From Chryseobacterium gleum (GTDB taxonomy: Bacteria > Bacteroidota > Bacteroidia > Flavobacteriales_D > Sanyastnellaceae), in assembly GCA_945897395.1 (NCBI GenBank), contig CAMDFE010000028.1, positions 1 to 11,001 of the forward strand: a DNA stretch of 11,001 nt, written 5' to 3'. The notes under the pieces are model-generated. The model had not been told where the DNA came from and did no database searches. It saw nothing but the letters and a program-made list of their open reading frames with translations. Every line of letters starts with the position of its first letter. Positions within the stretch are counted from its first letter, which is position 1. Position numbers and translations under genes: made by a program. This document shows positions 1-7,600 of the stretch, one piece after another.

Positions 1-131
1 AAAGCGAGGTTGAGGTCGGTGTAAATTTTACACGTGTCTAATTTATCCCAAGAGACCAACTGCGCATGCGATGCAACTACGAAGTTGAATGAAAAAACAA
101 AAAAGAAAAGTGTTGTTTTAGCGAATCGCAT
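1..131 (-). CDS. Exported protein of unknown function, 5' end only (cut by the window edge)
   Basis: An open frame starts at the ATG at 131-129 and stays open for 43 codons to base 1. It begins MRFAKTTLFFFVFSFNFVVA, followed by S-H-A-Q: a short basic start, a very hydrophobic Phe/Val-rich core and an A-x-A type cleavage site after about residue 22. This is a convincing Sec signal peptide, so the product should leave the cytoplasm. The mature start, QLVSWDKLDTCKIYTDLNLA, is too short to assign to a family. Its Y-T-D-L-N-L-A stretch faintly recalls the start of some Bacteroidota leucine-rich-repeat proteins, but this is only a guess. The start lies 14 bp inside the end of ribF in another frame, so the two genes are probably cotranscribed and translationally coupled. 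The other two minus-strand frames hit stops within this stretch. Confident that it is an exported-protein start; function unknown. Confidence 0.72.
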   Translation of the reverse strand, partial: MRFAKTTLFFFVFSFNFVVASHAQLVSWDKLDTCKIYTDLNLA

Positions 132-1038
132 TGGCAATGTCTTTTGCAAGTTGTTCTTTCAACGCATCAATTGAACCAAAATTTTGTTCGTCGCGTAACT
201 TCCGAATAAATTCTACTTGCAAGGGCTGTTCATAGAGGCTGTTGTGAAACCCAATCACGTGCACTTCCAACGAACGTTGTCCATTCAATTCAAAAGTAGG
301 TCGTGTTCCAATGTTCATGGCTCCGCGGTAGTTTATTCCGTTAATGTTGGTTTCTACTACATAGACTCCGTTTGCTGGAATAAGTTTCAGTGGATCGGAA
401 ATTTTTATGTTTGCAGTTGGAAAACCAATTTTCTTTCCGTTCCCTTTTCCGTGTACAACAGTTCCCGAAAGCACGTAGTTGCGTCCGGTTGCTTCCTTGG
501 CGAATTCTACCTTTCCAACTGAAATAGCATTTCGAATTTTGGTTGAACTGACTTCGCTTTCGTTGATGAGTTGCGCTGGAATTTCTTCAACCTGAAATTG
601 AAACATGTCAGCATATTCCAACAATTTCAGAAAGTTCCCTTCACGGTTTCTTCCGAAGCGGTGATCGTATCCTACGATAACCGTATGCACATTCATTCCA
701 ACAACCAATAAATCGCGCACGTATTCGAACGCCGATTTTTTTGCGAATTCCATGGTGAATGGAAATTCAATCAGATGATCTACCCCACAATCGGAAAGAA
801 ATTGTCTTTTTTCGTTGGTGTCGGAAAGCAATTGAATGCCGTGATCTTCAGGGAAGAGAATAGTTCGCGGGTGAGGCGAGAATGTAAGCACAACGGTTTC
901 TCCATTTACTTGTAGAGCGAGCTCTTTCATGCGCGAAAGCAAAGCCTGATGCCCCAAGTGAACACCATCGAACGTGCCGATAGTTAAGACAGGATTTTTA
1001 ACTTCCTTGAATGAAGAAAAGTCGTGATGAATTTTCAC
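118..1038 (-). CDS. ribF: Bifunctional riboflavin kinase / FAD synthetase (RibF)
   Basis: Cytoplasmic enzyme that phosphorylates riboflavin to FMN and adenylylates FMN to FAD. The 306-residue length is normal for bacterial RibF. The N-terminal FAD synthetase half is a nucleotidyltransferase fold with GTFDGVHLGH at 21-30 (the HxGH-type ATP-binding motif), GYDHRFGRNREG at 123-134 and SSTKIRNAI at 164-172. The C-terminal riboflavin kinase half has GKGNGKKIGFPTAN at 197-210, MNIGTRPTF at 241-249 and a probable catalytic Glu258 in LEVHVIGF. The start is a GTG: the only codons between it and the in-frame TAA at 1047-1045 are TTC and AAA, and MKIHHDF matches the usual RibF N-terminus. That TAA is also the stop of the dehydrogenase gene, leaving 6 nt between the genes and implying cotranscription. 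The last 14 bp overlap the start of the next gene. All key motifs are intact. Confidence 0.97.
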   Translation of the reverse strand: MKIHHDFSSFKEVKNPVLTIGTFDGVHLGHQALLSRMKELALQVNGETVVLTFSPHPRTILFPEDHGIQLLSDTNEKRQFLSDCGVDHLIEFPFTMEFAKKSAFEYVRDLLVVGMNVHTVIVGYDHRFGRNREGNFLKLLEYADMFQFQVEEIPAQLINESEVSSTKIRNAISVGKVEFAKEATGRNYVLSGTVVHGKGNGKKIGFPTANIKISDPLKLIPANGVYVVETNINGINYRGAMNIGTRPTFELNGQRSLEVHVIGFHNSLYEQPLQVEFIRKLRDEQNFGSIDALKEQLAKDIANAIR

Positions 1039-1044
1039 TTTGAA

Positions 1045-1935
1045 TTATTTTGAAAACGAAGGCGAAACAGTTGTCTCCTTTGTTTCTCTGTTCAAAATAT
1101 AAAAACCTTCTCCAGATTTATCGCCCAATTTTTTAGCCGCAACCATGTTCACTAATAAAGGACAGGGTGCGTATTTGGGATTGCCGAATCCGTCGTGCAT
1201 CACACGAAGAATAGCCAGGCAAACGTCAAGACCAATAAAATCGGCCAAGCGAAGAGGACCCATTGGGTGTCCCATTCCCAATTTCATTACTGTATCAATT
1301 TCTTCAACTCCCGCCACACCCTCGTAAAGTGTGTAGATGGCTTCGTTAATCATGGGCATAAGAATGCGATTCGCTACGAAACCAGGGTAGTCGTTTACTT
1401 CAACTGGCACTTTGCCCAATTGCTTTGAAATTTCAAAAACCTTTTCGTTTACTTCGTTTGAAGTGCTGTATCCGCGAATCACTTCAACGAGCTTCATTAC
1501 AGGAACTGGATTCATGAAGTGCATGCCAATGACTTGTGAAGGTCTGTTCGTTACCGAGGCAATTTTAGTAATGCTTATTGAAGACGTATTGGAAGCCAAG
1601 ATGCAATTTGCCGGAGCGTTTGCATCGAGGGTTTGGAATATTTTAAGTTTAAGGTCAACATTTTCAGTTGCTGCCTCAACTACGAGCTCTGCGTTGGCCA
1701 CGCCTGTTTCAATGGAGTTGGAAGTGGAAAGGTTTGCAAGGGTTTGTGCCTTTTGCTCTTCTGTAAGGGTGCCTTTTGCAACCTGACGATCTAAGTTTTT
1801 AGAAATGGTAGCAACTGCTTTTTCCAATTGCGCTTCATTCAAGTCGATTAATTGAACGGTGAAACCGTTTTGTGCGAACACGTGCGCGATTCCATTTCCC
1901 ATGGTGCCAGCACCAATAACTGCAATGTTTTTCAT
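1045..1935 (-). CDS. 3-hydroxybutyryl-CoA dehydrogenase (3-hydroxyacyl-CoA dehydrogenase family)
   Basis: Soluble NAD(P)-dependent enzyme interconverting 3-hydroxyacyl-CoA (probably 3-hydroxybutyryl-CoA) and acetoacetyl-CoA, in fatty-acid oxidation or butyrate-type metabolism. From the ATG at 1935 the protein has 296 residues, close to the usual size of single-function enzymes such as Hbd/PaaH/FadB2. The Rossmann motif GAGTMG is at residues 8-13. By alignment with the human enzyme's Ser137/His158/Glu170/Asn208, the catalytic set here is Ser118 (SNTSS), His139 (GMHFMNPVPV), Glu151 and Asn189 (PGFVANR), with the same spacings. The C-terminal dimerisation domain ends normally (GDKSGEGFYI at 271-280). 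The frame extends upstream to a GTG at 1962, but MKNIAVIGAG is the standard N-terminus, so I reject the longer form. ribF follows after 6 nt. Sequence alone does not separate short-chain from broader acyl preference or NAD from NADP use. Confidence 0.93.
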   Translation of the reverse strand: MKNIAVIGAGTMGNGIAHVFAQNGFTVQLIDLNEAQLEKAVATISKNLDRQVAKGTLTEEQKAQTLANLSTSNSIETGVANAELVVEAATENVDLKLKIFQTLDANAPANCILASNTSSISITKIASVTNRPSQVIGMHFMNPVPVMKLVEVIRGYSTSNEVNEKVFEISKQLGKVPVEVNDYPGFVANRILMPMINEAIYTLYEGVAGVEEIDTVMKLGMGHPMGPLRLADFIGLDVCLAILRVMHDGFGNPKYAPCPLLVNMVAAKKLGDKSGEGFYILNRETKETTVSPSFSK

Positions 1936-1950
1936 TGAAACAATTTTTTG

Positions 1951-1958
1951 CAAATATA
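1951..1958 (-). promoter_or_regulatory. Candidate Bacteroidota -7 promoter element (TATATTTG) before the dehydrogenase gene
   Basis: Read on the minus strand this is TATATTTG, an exact match to the Bacteroidota -7 consensus TAnnTTTG. It lies 15 nt upstream of the ATG at 1935, in the 31-nt gap after the response-regulator gene. Transcription would start a few bases before the ATG and leave a very short leader. I see no good TTG/TTTG at the expected -33 distance, where the sequence is A-rich, so the promoter is tentative. If real, it lets the dehydrogenase-ribF unit be expressed independently of the two-component genes. Confidence 0.4.
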
Positions 1959-1966
1959 GCACGAAG

Positions 1967-2587
1967 CTAACTGAACTTTTTAATGAGTTCGGCTACGTTG
2001 CGGACATCCAATTTTCGCATAATGTTTTGTCGGTGCGTTTTAATGGTGAATTCGCTTAGAAATAGGAGTTCTGCAATTTCTTTGTTTTGTTTTCCGGACT
2101 TTAGGAAGGTGACAATTTCTTTTTCGCGCGAGGTGAGAAGAACGTTGTTTGGATTGATGTGATTGACATTGTTTTCAATATTCGGATCGAAGTAGTCTTG
2201 CCCCTTTAGAAGCGCCCTGCACGCATCGAGCAGAACTTTTGTCCCGCTATTCTTAAGCACGTATGCATTGAAAACGGAATGCTCGGCATCTAGTTTGATC
2301 TCCCAGGGCTGATACATGCTCAGCGCGACAATTTTCAAGGACGGGATGACAGATTTGAGTTGTGTGAGTTCTTCGATGCAAAGTTCTCCGTTCAAGTTAA
2401 TGTCAGAAATGAGAAAGTCTATTTCTCGACATTCATTTTTAAAAGAAAGTAGTTCCTGTTTTGAATGAGCCACAAACGCAATGTTCACCGGACGGTTAAG
2501 AAGTAAAATATTTTTAAGCCCTTCGATAAACAAAGGGTGGTCCTCTACTAGACCAATTTTAATAATGTTAGAGGGGTAGTTCGGCAT
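1967..2587 (-). CDS. LuxR/NarL-family response regulator
   Basis: Cytoplasmic DNA-binding response regulator of 206 residues, a normal length. The receiver domain (about residues 9-128) has acidic residues Glu15-Asp16 (VEDH), a probable phosphoacceptor Asp62 (LISDINLNG), switch Ser90 (VALS) and the conserved Lys112 (LKNSG), so all residues needed for phosphorylation are present. The C-terminal NarL/FixJ-type helix-turn-helix (about 148-206) starts LTSREKEIV and includes NKEIAELLFLSEFTIKTH and a final MRKLDVRNVAELIKK. The ATG lies 20 bp inside the 3' end of the kinase gene in a different frame, so translation is probably coupled and the two form a cognate pair. Targets are unknown; the divergent promoter region at 4425-4612 is a candidate because NarL-type systems often control neighbouring genes. 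Confidence 0.95.
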   Translation of the reverse strand: MPNYPSNIIKIGLVEDHPLFIEGLKNILLLNRPVNIAFVAHSKQELLSFKNECREIDFLISDINLNGELCIEELTQLKSVIPSLKIVALSMYQPWEIKLDAEHSVFNAYVLKNSGTKVLLDACRALLKGQDYFDPNIENNVNHINPNNVLLTSREKEIVTFLKSGKQNKEIAELLFLSEFTIKTHRQNIMRKLDVRNVAELIKKFS

Positions 2588-4424
2588 AAATTTTCATTCC
2601 TTTGTTAGGTTCGCTATTCATTTGAAAAACACCTTTTTTTAATTCAAGAAGTTGTTTTATACTGTCAAGTCCAAGTCCGTGTTGAATGGTTTCAAGACTG
2701 CAGCCAATGCCGTCGTCTTCTATAAAAAGTTGAATGGAAGATTCTGCGAGCATAATTTGAATGATTGCGTTTTCGGCCTTCGCATGCTTCAGAATATTTT
2801 GAATGCTTTCCTGAATGATTTGAAACAAAATAATTTTTAGGTTTTTCTCAATCGATTCAATATCTGCAATCACATCGAGCTGAAAATTGCAAGTTGAGCT
2901 TTTGTTTATTTGAGTTAAGAATTGACCAATACTTTCCCCCAAACCAAAACGTTCAAGCATAAGGGGGGAAAGATTGTGCGATGCATTTCTCACTTCGTCT
3001 GCGATGTGTGAAGATTTCTCAATGATTCTATTTAATGCTTCTGCTGGATTCGGATTGTTCTTAAGCGCTTCAAGGTCGTACCGCATGGATGAAATTTCTG
3101 CTCCAATGTTGTCATGTAAATACTGGCTTATTCTCGTAAGATCTTTTTCTTTGACCTCGTTTAATTTATTGTTGTATTCAAAATTGCGTTGAAGTAATTC
3201 CTGAGAAAGGTTCACAGCGTTTTTTTGAAATTTTAAGAACGTTCGAGCAATGATGATGCTCATGACCAAACAATCAACGGTGTAAATAATGGGAAGGAAG
3301 TGTTGGAAAATAAGTTCATCGGCGAGTGTGCCATTTTCATAACAGTGATTAACGAAATGAACCGTCAAGAAGAGAAAGAGTGAACTGCTAATTAGAATTG
3401 CGTAAGGTTTTTTTATGATTGCCGATTGTACAACACCGGCAATGAGTATTGTTAGCAAACCGCGTTGGAAGTAGTGAGAAATTAAAACACCGTAGTAGCG
3501 AATGAATTCGCTTTTTGAAATGGAATACAATGCAAGTGCCAGCACGATGTATCCAACGAAGCAGATGGAAATGATTTTAAGGAATTTATAAGTTCGCGGG
3601 ATATTTTCTTTGAACTGAAGAGCATGAGTGATAAATAGAATATAGAATATCATTGATATTGCTAATGATGCGGGTCTAACGCTATCTAAATTTTTGGGAG
3701 TTTCGAATGTCAAAAACCAATGGAGGAAACCAAAATCTGCAATCGAATAGGTGAGCATGAAGAACAGAAATCCTACGGAATAGAGATAGATTTTATCTTT
3801 TACAAAAAAGAAGAGAACTAAGGTTATGATGAACATTATAGCCACAATGCCAATTAGCCATCCGAATAAAACGGTTTCTTGAGCAAGTCTCTTTTCAATA
3901 AAATCGATGTTCGCTAGATGAATATTTAATGTTAGAATTTCATTTCGTTTGTCTAAACACAATAGAAGAAATTTGCACTCGCGTGTATTCGGATTTTGAA
4001 AGGTAAAGCTTGGGCTTGTTATCTCTCGGGATTTGAATGCCGCATGATCGCCTGTGATTAGGCTGGATTTAAGTATGTTTTTCTGGTCATCTAGCCACCA
4101 AGCTCGAATAAAATTAACATGCGGATTTGTTATTACCGCGAAAGGATAGAATTTCGTGGTGTTTGAATCAAGAGGAATGGAAAGCCATATTTTTCCATTT
4201 AAGTTGCTTATTTCGGTTGGAAGAGCAGTTAGAGCTCGTGTCTCGTTTTCGAAAAAAATAGTAGGTTCAAAACTTTCCGTCGAATCTATCCAAAACAATG
4301 TGCCTTGCGGGAACCGATTCAATTGATCATTGACATAGAAATTCATCTCGCTTTGAGAGCGAGTAACTAGGGCGACGAGGAAAAGTGAAATAAACAGCAA
4401 AAATCTCATACGCTTTCTGTGCAT
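2568..4424 (-). CDS. 7TMR-DISM sensor histidine kinase (NarX/DesK-type catalytic core)
   Basis: Membrane sensor kinase of 618 residues. A signal-like hydrophobic segment (about 6-24) precedes a periplasmic domain (about 25-180) whose pattern, including GKIWLSIPL near 77-85, fits the 7TMR-DISMED2 extracellular fold, a predicted carbohydrate-like ligand-binding domain. About seven hydrophobic segments follow between 184 and 397 (7TMR-DISM_7TM). A short helical linker leads to a HisKA_3-type dimerisation domain with phosphoacceptor His437 in RISQYLHDNIGAEIS. The ATPase domain has the N box QESIQNILKHA (Glu539, Asn543, His547), the G1 box EDDGIG (569-574) and the G2 box GLGL (583-586), so it should be active. 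The first Met is at 4424; the Met at 4409 gives a more typical signal sequence (MRFLLFISLFLV) and may be the true start. Ligand unknown. No receiver or PAS domain is fused. Confidence 0.93.
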   Translation of the reverse strand: MHRKRMRFLLFISLFLVALVTRSQSEMNFYVNDQLNRFPQGTLFWIDSTESFEPTIFFENETRALTALPTEISNLNGKIWLSIPLDSNTTKFYPFAVITNPHVNFIRAWWLDDQKNILKSSLITGDHAAFKSREITSPSFTFQNPNTRECKFLLLCLDKRNEILTLNIHLANIDFIEKRLAQETVLFGWLIGIVAIMFIITLVLFFFVKDKIYLYSVGFLFFMLTYSIADFGFLHWFLTFETPKNLDSVRPASLAISMIFYILFITHALQFKENIPRTYKFLKIISICFVGYIVLALALYSISKSEFIRYYGVLISHYFQRGLLTILIAGVVQSAIIKKPYAILISSSLFLFLTVHFVNHCYENGTLADELIFQHFLPIIYTVDCLVMSIIIARTFLKFQKNAVNLSQELLQRNFEYNNKLNEVKEKDLTRISQYLHDNIGAEISSMRYDLEALKNNPNPAEALNRIIEKSSHIADEVRNASHNLSPLMLERFGLGESIGQFLTQINKSSTCNFQLDVIADIESIEKNLKIILFQIIQESIQNILKHAKAENAIIQIMLAESSIQLFIEDDGIGCSLETIQHGLGLDSIKQLLELKKGVFQMNSEPNKGMKIYAELPL

Positions 4425-4612
4425 CCGAAGGTAAGGCTTCTTAAAAGCAATTAGCTTGGATCGTTTTATTTTTAAGGAATATACTCGCTATGGAGTAGCT
4501 TTTATGGAAGGCTAGGTGTCATCTATACCTGAAGATGTCCTGTTTTGCAGAATGTTAACAGAATGTTATTTTATATTGCGATAAATTAGCGCTTGCGAGA
4601 AAAAAGAGCAAT
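4425..4612. promoter_or_regulatory. Divergent intergenic promoter region between the sensor kinase and the CotH-domain gene
   Basis: This 188-bp AT-rich stretch must hold promoters for both flanking genes. No exact TAnnTTTG occurs on either strand. The nearest plus-strand candidates are TAGCTTTT at 4496-4503 and TATATTGC around 4572-4579, the latter with a TTTG at 4544-4547 at slightly long spacing; neither is convincing. The CotH gene has an A-rich leader (GAGAAAAAAGAG) in place of a clear Shine-Dalgarno, as usual in this phylum. A tandem repeat inside the region is listed separately. There is no open frame or RNA gene in it. Confidence 0.5.
4548..4568 (+). repeat. Tandem direct repeat CAGAATGTTA x2, 11-bp period: possible operator
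   Basis: CAGAATGTTA occurs at 4548-4557 and again, identically, at 4559-4568, separated by a single A. The 11-bp period is about one turn of the helix, so two protein subunits could bind the same face. The junction also forms the perfect palindrome TGTTAACA (4553-4560). The repeat ends 44 bp before the CotH-gene ATG, near where a promoter is expected. An operator role is inference; the repeat itself is directly visible. Confidence 0.5.
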
Positions 4613-7600
4613 ATGAAGAGATTAGTTATTTTATCCTATTTAGCAATTCTAGTAAGTCCTGTGTTGGCTCAAGTAGATTTAAGTGAGTTGTCACAAACCA
4701 ATATGTCAATTCTTGCCGATGAAGATGGTGATTATAGCGATTGGTTAGAAATTAGAAACAACGGTCTATCACTTGCAAACATTGGAGGATATGGAATTAC
4801 GAATGATCCTTTGGTACCTTTCAAATGGGTTCTACCTTCTTACGATTTAGCCCCAGGAGAACATAAGTTAATTTGGACGAGCGGTAAGAATAGAATTCCA
4901 GTTGTTGATCATTTTGAAACCGTAATAGCTGCCAATGATGTGTGGAGTTACATAGTTCCAACAGCTGAACCGAACGCTTCATGGAGAAGTCCAGGAGCAA
5001 CTGGATTGGTTGGATGGACCACGGCTGTGGGAGGAATTGGATCAGGTGATAATGATGATGGAACATCTATTCCAATAGCAACAAGCGTTTTTTTGCGCAA
5101 GACTTTTAACATAACTGATGTTACAACCATTCATGACTTGTTGTTTTATATGGACTATGACGATGGGTTTGTAGCTTATATCAATGGCGTTGAAATAGCA
5201 AGAGCAACTTTAGGATCAGCGGGTGTACTAACACCTTTTAATACACTTGCTTCTGGCAACCACGAGGCGAACGGTTATCAGGGTATTCCGCTTACTATGT
5301 ATACCGTTAATCTTTTGGCTCTACCTAATCTTTTGGTAAATGGAGAAAACGTGCTTGCTATCCAAGTGCACAACGTAGCTACGAATTCTTCAGATTTAAC
5401 GAGCAACGCTTTCATAGCTGCTGGGGTAACTACTTCAACAATGCAATATGCGCCTGCTTTGGCGTGGATGAATCTAGCAGCACCCATTGCTTGGCACACC
5501 AATTTCGAAATGTCAACCGGTGATCAAATTATGTTATCGCTTCCAACAGGGGCTCCTGCAGATTTGGTAACAGTTCCTCAGATGAATGTTGACTACAGTT
5601 ACAATCACAGTGGTTTGTCTTGGTGCTTCAGCACAGAGCCAACGCCTTCGGCGATTAATTCAGCTGTTTGTTACTCTGCCTTCTTAACGAAACCCGTTAT
5701 TGATGTTCCTGCAGGTATTTATGGAACAGGGCAAAGCGTTTCAATTTCATCCACAAGTATAAATGCTGTTATTCGATATACGTTAGATGGAAGTATTCCA
5801 GTAGATACGTCTATGATTTATGCAGCACCTTTGAATGTGCCTGTAACAACTGTCGTTTCAGCTCGAACCTTCTCCTTTGACAACTCAGTGCTACCGAGTC
5901 CGACAGAGAAAAACACCTATGTTATTAATGAGGCGTATGTGGGTTTGCCTGTTATCTCTCTTTCTACCGATAATGCGAATTTGTATGATAACAACACCGG
6001 TATCTATGTGTTGGGTCCACCAGATTACAACACGAACTATCCTTACTTCGGTTCGAACATTTGGGAAGATTGGGAGCGTTTTTCATACATAGAATATATA
6101 GCTACCGATAGCACTCAAAAATTTGAAGGTTGCATTGGATTGAAAATTCACGGTGGTTGGTCGCGTGCGCAACCACAGAAAAGTTTCCGCGTGAAATGTC
6201 GCGATGAATATGGTTTTAAGAATATTCAGTACCCATTAATTCCAGACAAGCCTCAGGTTACCGAATATAAAAACTTCAACTTGCGAAACGGAGGAAACGA
6301 TTATGACGGATCACGCATGCGCGATGCTTTTATGCAACGTCTAACGAAGGGAACGCACAACGATTACATGGGTTATTCGCCAGTCATTGTTTTCTTGAAC
6401 GGTGAGTATTTCGGTGAGTATGAATTGCGTGAAGTGTTGAATAAGCATTATGTTGAAAGCAATTACGGCTACAATTCAGATAGCGTTACAGTTATTACTG
6501 AAAATTACCTTGATGGTTTGGATCCGAATGACGGAACTCTCGATAATTTTTGGCCTATGTACAACGCTGTTGCGAATGGCGATGCGGCAAGTCCAACCTA
6601 TTACGAGACGGCAAACAGTTATCTCGATTTAGAAAACTTCATCGATTATATAGCAGCTGAGACTTATTATGGAAATGGCGACTGGAGCAATGGCTATCCG
6701 AACAACATTAAGTTTTGGAATTTTCCAGGTGAAAAATGGAGAATGATGTTAATGGACTTAGATTTTGGTTACGGATTATATGGTGCCGTGCCTACGGATA
6801 ATTTTATTACACAGGCCATTAACGATCCGAGTATTCACATGGATGCTATCTGCAGTAAACTTATTCAAAACACTCAATTTAGAAATTACTTCATTGATAG
6901 ATATGCCGATTTGATTAATACGATTTGGCAACAAAACAAGGTAAGTGCTTTAGGTAATTCAATGATTAACGAAGTGGCTCCTTGGATTCCGCGTCACCAC
7001 ACTCGTTGGAGCGGTAACATGAATAACTTCAACAACACCATGACGAATATGTTGAATTGGAATAACAGTCGTATATCGGGCGCTCGAAACGTTATTCAAA
7101 GTCAGTTTGCATTGTCAGGACAGGTTACGTATACATTGGACGTTCAGCCAGCAGGTGCAGGCCGCATTCACATTTCAACCATTGAACCAAGTGAATTGGA
7201 ATACCCTTGGTCAGGTGTCTATTTCAAAGGAGTTCCAGTGCGTATTACTGCTGTTCCTAATCCAGGATATACGTTCGATCACTGGTCTCCAAATTCAATT
7301 TTCAATACGAATAATCTAAATCAGGTTTTAGATATTAATCCAGTTGGAAACACCGCTTTCACTGCGTGGTTCGAAGGTTCTCCTGTTGTAAATGCACTGG
7401 AAGTTTCAGAGCTTATGGTAAATTCCGAAAACTCAATTGATGGTGGTGATTGGATGGAAATTCACAACTTGTTGAATGTTCCTTTGGATCTAAGTTCTTA
7501 TGCTGTTAGAGACAGCAACTTCTTGCATGTATTTAATATTCCATTGTCTACCGTTATTCCTGCAAATGGATATTTAGTTGTTGCGCAGGATACAGCGGTA

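Noticed and set aside
19..33. Inverted repeat GTGTAAA-T-TTTACAC
   Set aside because: It lies inside the coding start of the exported protein, has only 7-bp arms, and about one such site is expected by chance in 11 kb.
63..70. Palindrome CGCATGCG
   Set aside because: Short, and within the signal-peptide coding region of the partial gene; no context for a regulatory role.
1412..1786. 124-codon plus-strand open frame opposite the dehydrogenase
   Set aside because: Antisense shadow of a well-supported gene; the translation shows no recognisable domain.
1936..1962. Nine-residue N-terminal extension of the dehydrogenase from a GTG at 1962
   Set aside because: The family's N-terminus starts right at MKNIAVIGAG; the extension would cover the candidate promoter and has no conserved features.
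4487..4503. Small hairpin GCTA-loop-TAGC followed by TTTT in the divergent region
   Set aside because: A 4-bp AT-rich stem is too weak for an intrinsic terminator, and there is no upstream transcript for it to end.
4425..4612. Possible riboswitch or small RNA in the divergent region
   Set aside because: No extended stem-loop structure or conserved RNA motif is visible; the region is simple AT-rich promoter-like DNA.
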